Assembly (NCBI GenBank): GCA_031398745.1
Contig: JANNNX010000014.1
Span: 1 to 5,055, forward strand
From: JANNNX01 sp031398745
GTDB taxonomy: Bacteria > Actinomycetota > Acidimicrobiia > Acidimicrobiales > CADCSY01
Length of the DNA stretch: 5,055 nt
Direction of reading: 5' to 3'
This document shows, one piece after another, positions 4,895-5,055 of the stretch. Both the position numbers and the translations under genes were made by a program. The notes under the pieces are model-generated. The model did not search any database. It saw only the letters and a list, made by a program, of their open reading frames with translations, and had not been told where the DNA came from. Positions within the stretch are counted from its first letter, which is position 1. Each line of letters starts with the position of its first letter.

Positions 4895-5055
4895 ATGCCC
4901 CTCTCCGAACGTGACCGCGCCGTGCTCGATCTCGAGCGCTCGTGGTGGACGGAGCCGGGACCGAAGGAGGCCGCCATCCGCAGTCGGATCGGCATCTCCT
5001 CGACCCGGTACTACGAGCTGCTCGCTCACCTGGCCGAGTCCGACGAGGCCGCCGC
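4895..5055 (+). CDS. DUF3263 family protein (partial, N-terminal part)
   Basis: This gene runs off the window edge. The 53 complete codons begin MPLSERDRAVLDLERSWW, then EPGPKEAAIRSRIGIS-x-TRYYELL. This is the family pattern of DUF3263, small actinobacterial proteins of unknown function: Leu-Ser-Glu-Arg, the paired Trp (17-18), and a helix-turn-helix-like Ile-Gly-Ile-Ser...TRYY segment. The layout suggests a small DNA-binding protein, but that is inference. The ATG at 4895 gives the normal family N-terminus. No strong Shine-Dalgarno lies just before it; a GAGGTGGGG at 4866-4874 is too far upstream. It is divergent from tRNA-Thr with a 64-nt gap. Confidence 0.85.
   Translation, partial: MPLSERDRAVLDLERSWWTEPGPKEAAIRSRIGISSTRYYELLAHLAESDEAA

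Noticed and set aside
2350..4995. An 881-codon open frame on the minus strand covering both exported-protein genes and the tRNA
   Set aside because: The translation is a low-complexity Gly/Arg/His/Asp mix with no domain, runs through the tRNA gene, and lies antisense to genes with clear signal and repeat structure. Long false frames are expected at this GC content.

Overview
This is a very GC-rich window with dense, abutting genes and little intergenic space, which points to an actinobacterium. The ispD-ispF-rlmB block, the SipW-type 'LWS' exported proteins and the DUF3263 gene all fit. I lean towards the class Acidimicrobiia, or a similarly deep actinobacterial branch, but that placement is inference.

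Left part (1-1833, + strand): a housekeeping operon. It contains the C-terminal half of ispD (cut by the window edge), then ispF, which overlaps ispD by 4 nt (GTGA). After a 10-nt gap comes an rlmB-type 2'-O-ribose rRNA methyltransferase with a long Arg/Gly/Pro-rich N-terminal tail. IspD and IspF are two steps of the non-mevalonate (MEP) isoprenoid pathway. Next, 1782-2195 (- strand) encodes a zinc-type methionine sulfoxide reductase B. It is convergent with rlmB and overlaps its last 52 nt.

Middle part (2196-4758, + strand): the accessory part of the window. A roughly 200-nt intergenic region carries two near-identical 16-17 nt direct repeats flanking a compact palindrome. It is followed by two same-strand genes for exported proteins. 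The first is small (154 aa) with one beta-sandwich-like domain. The second is 614 aa and modular: an FN3-like region, an Ig-like region, two clearly duplicated ~108-aa modules with Asp-rich calcium-type loops, and a third diverged module. Both share the junction motif AY-x-LWS-x-x-G-x-GP after the hydrophobic segment, as in SipW-type (TasA/camelysin-like) exported proteins. They probably form one exported surface or matrix system. No signal peptidase, sortase or anchor is visible in the window.

Right part (4758-5055): a tRNA-Thr(UGU) gene on the - strand, whose 3' discriminator base coincides with the last base of the large gene's TGA stop. A perfect 7-bp palindrome sits across that junction. 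Finally, the start of a DUF3263 gene (+ strand) runs off the window edge.

The best candidate for something undescribed is the two-gene exported system with its repeat-bearing upstream region. The rest is mostly ordinary core genome with a few unusual residues (IspF nucleotide loop, MsrB resolving cysteine).
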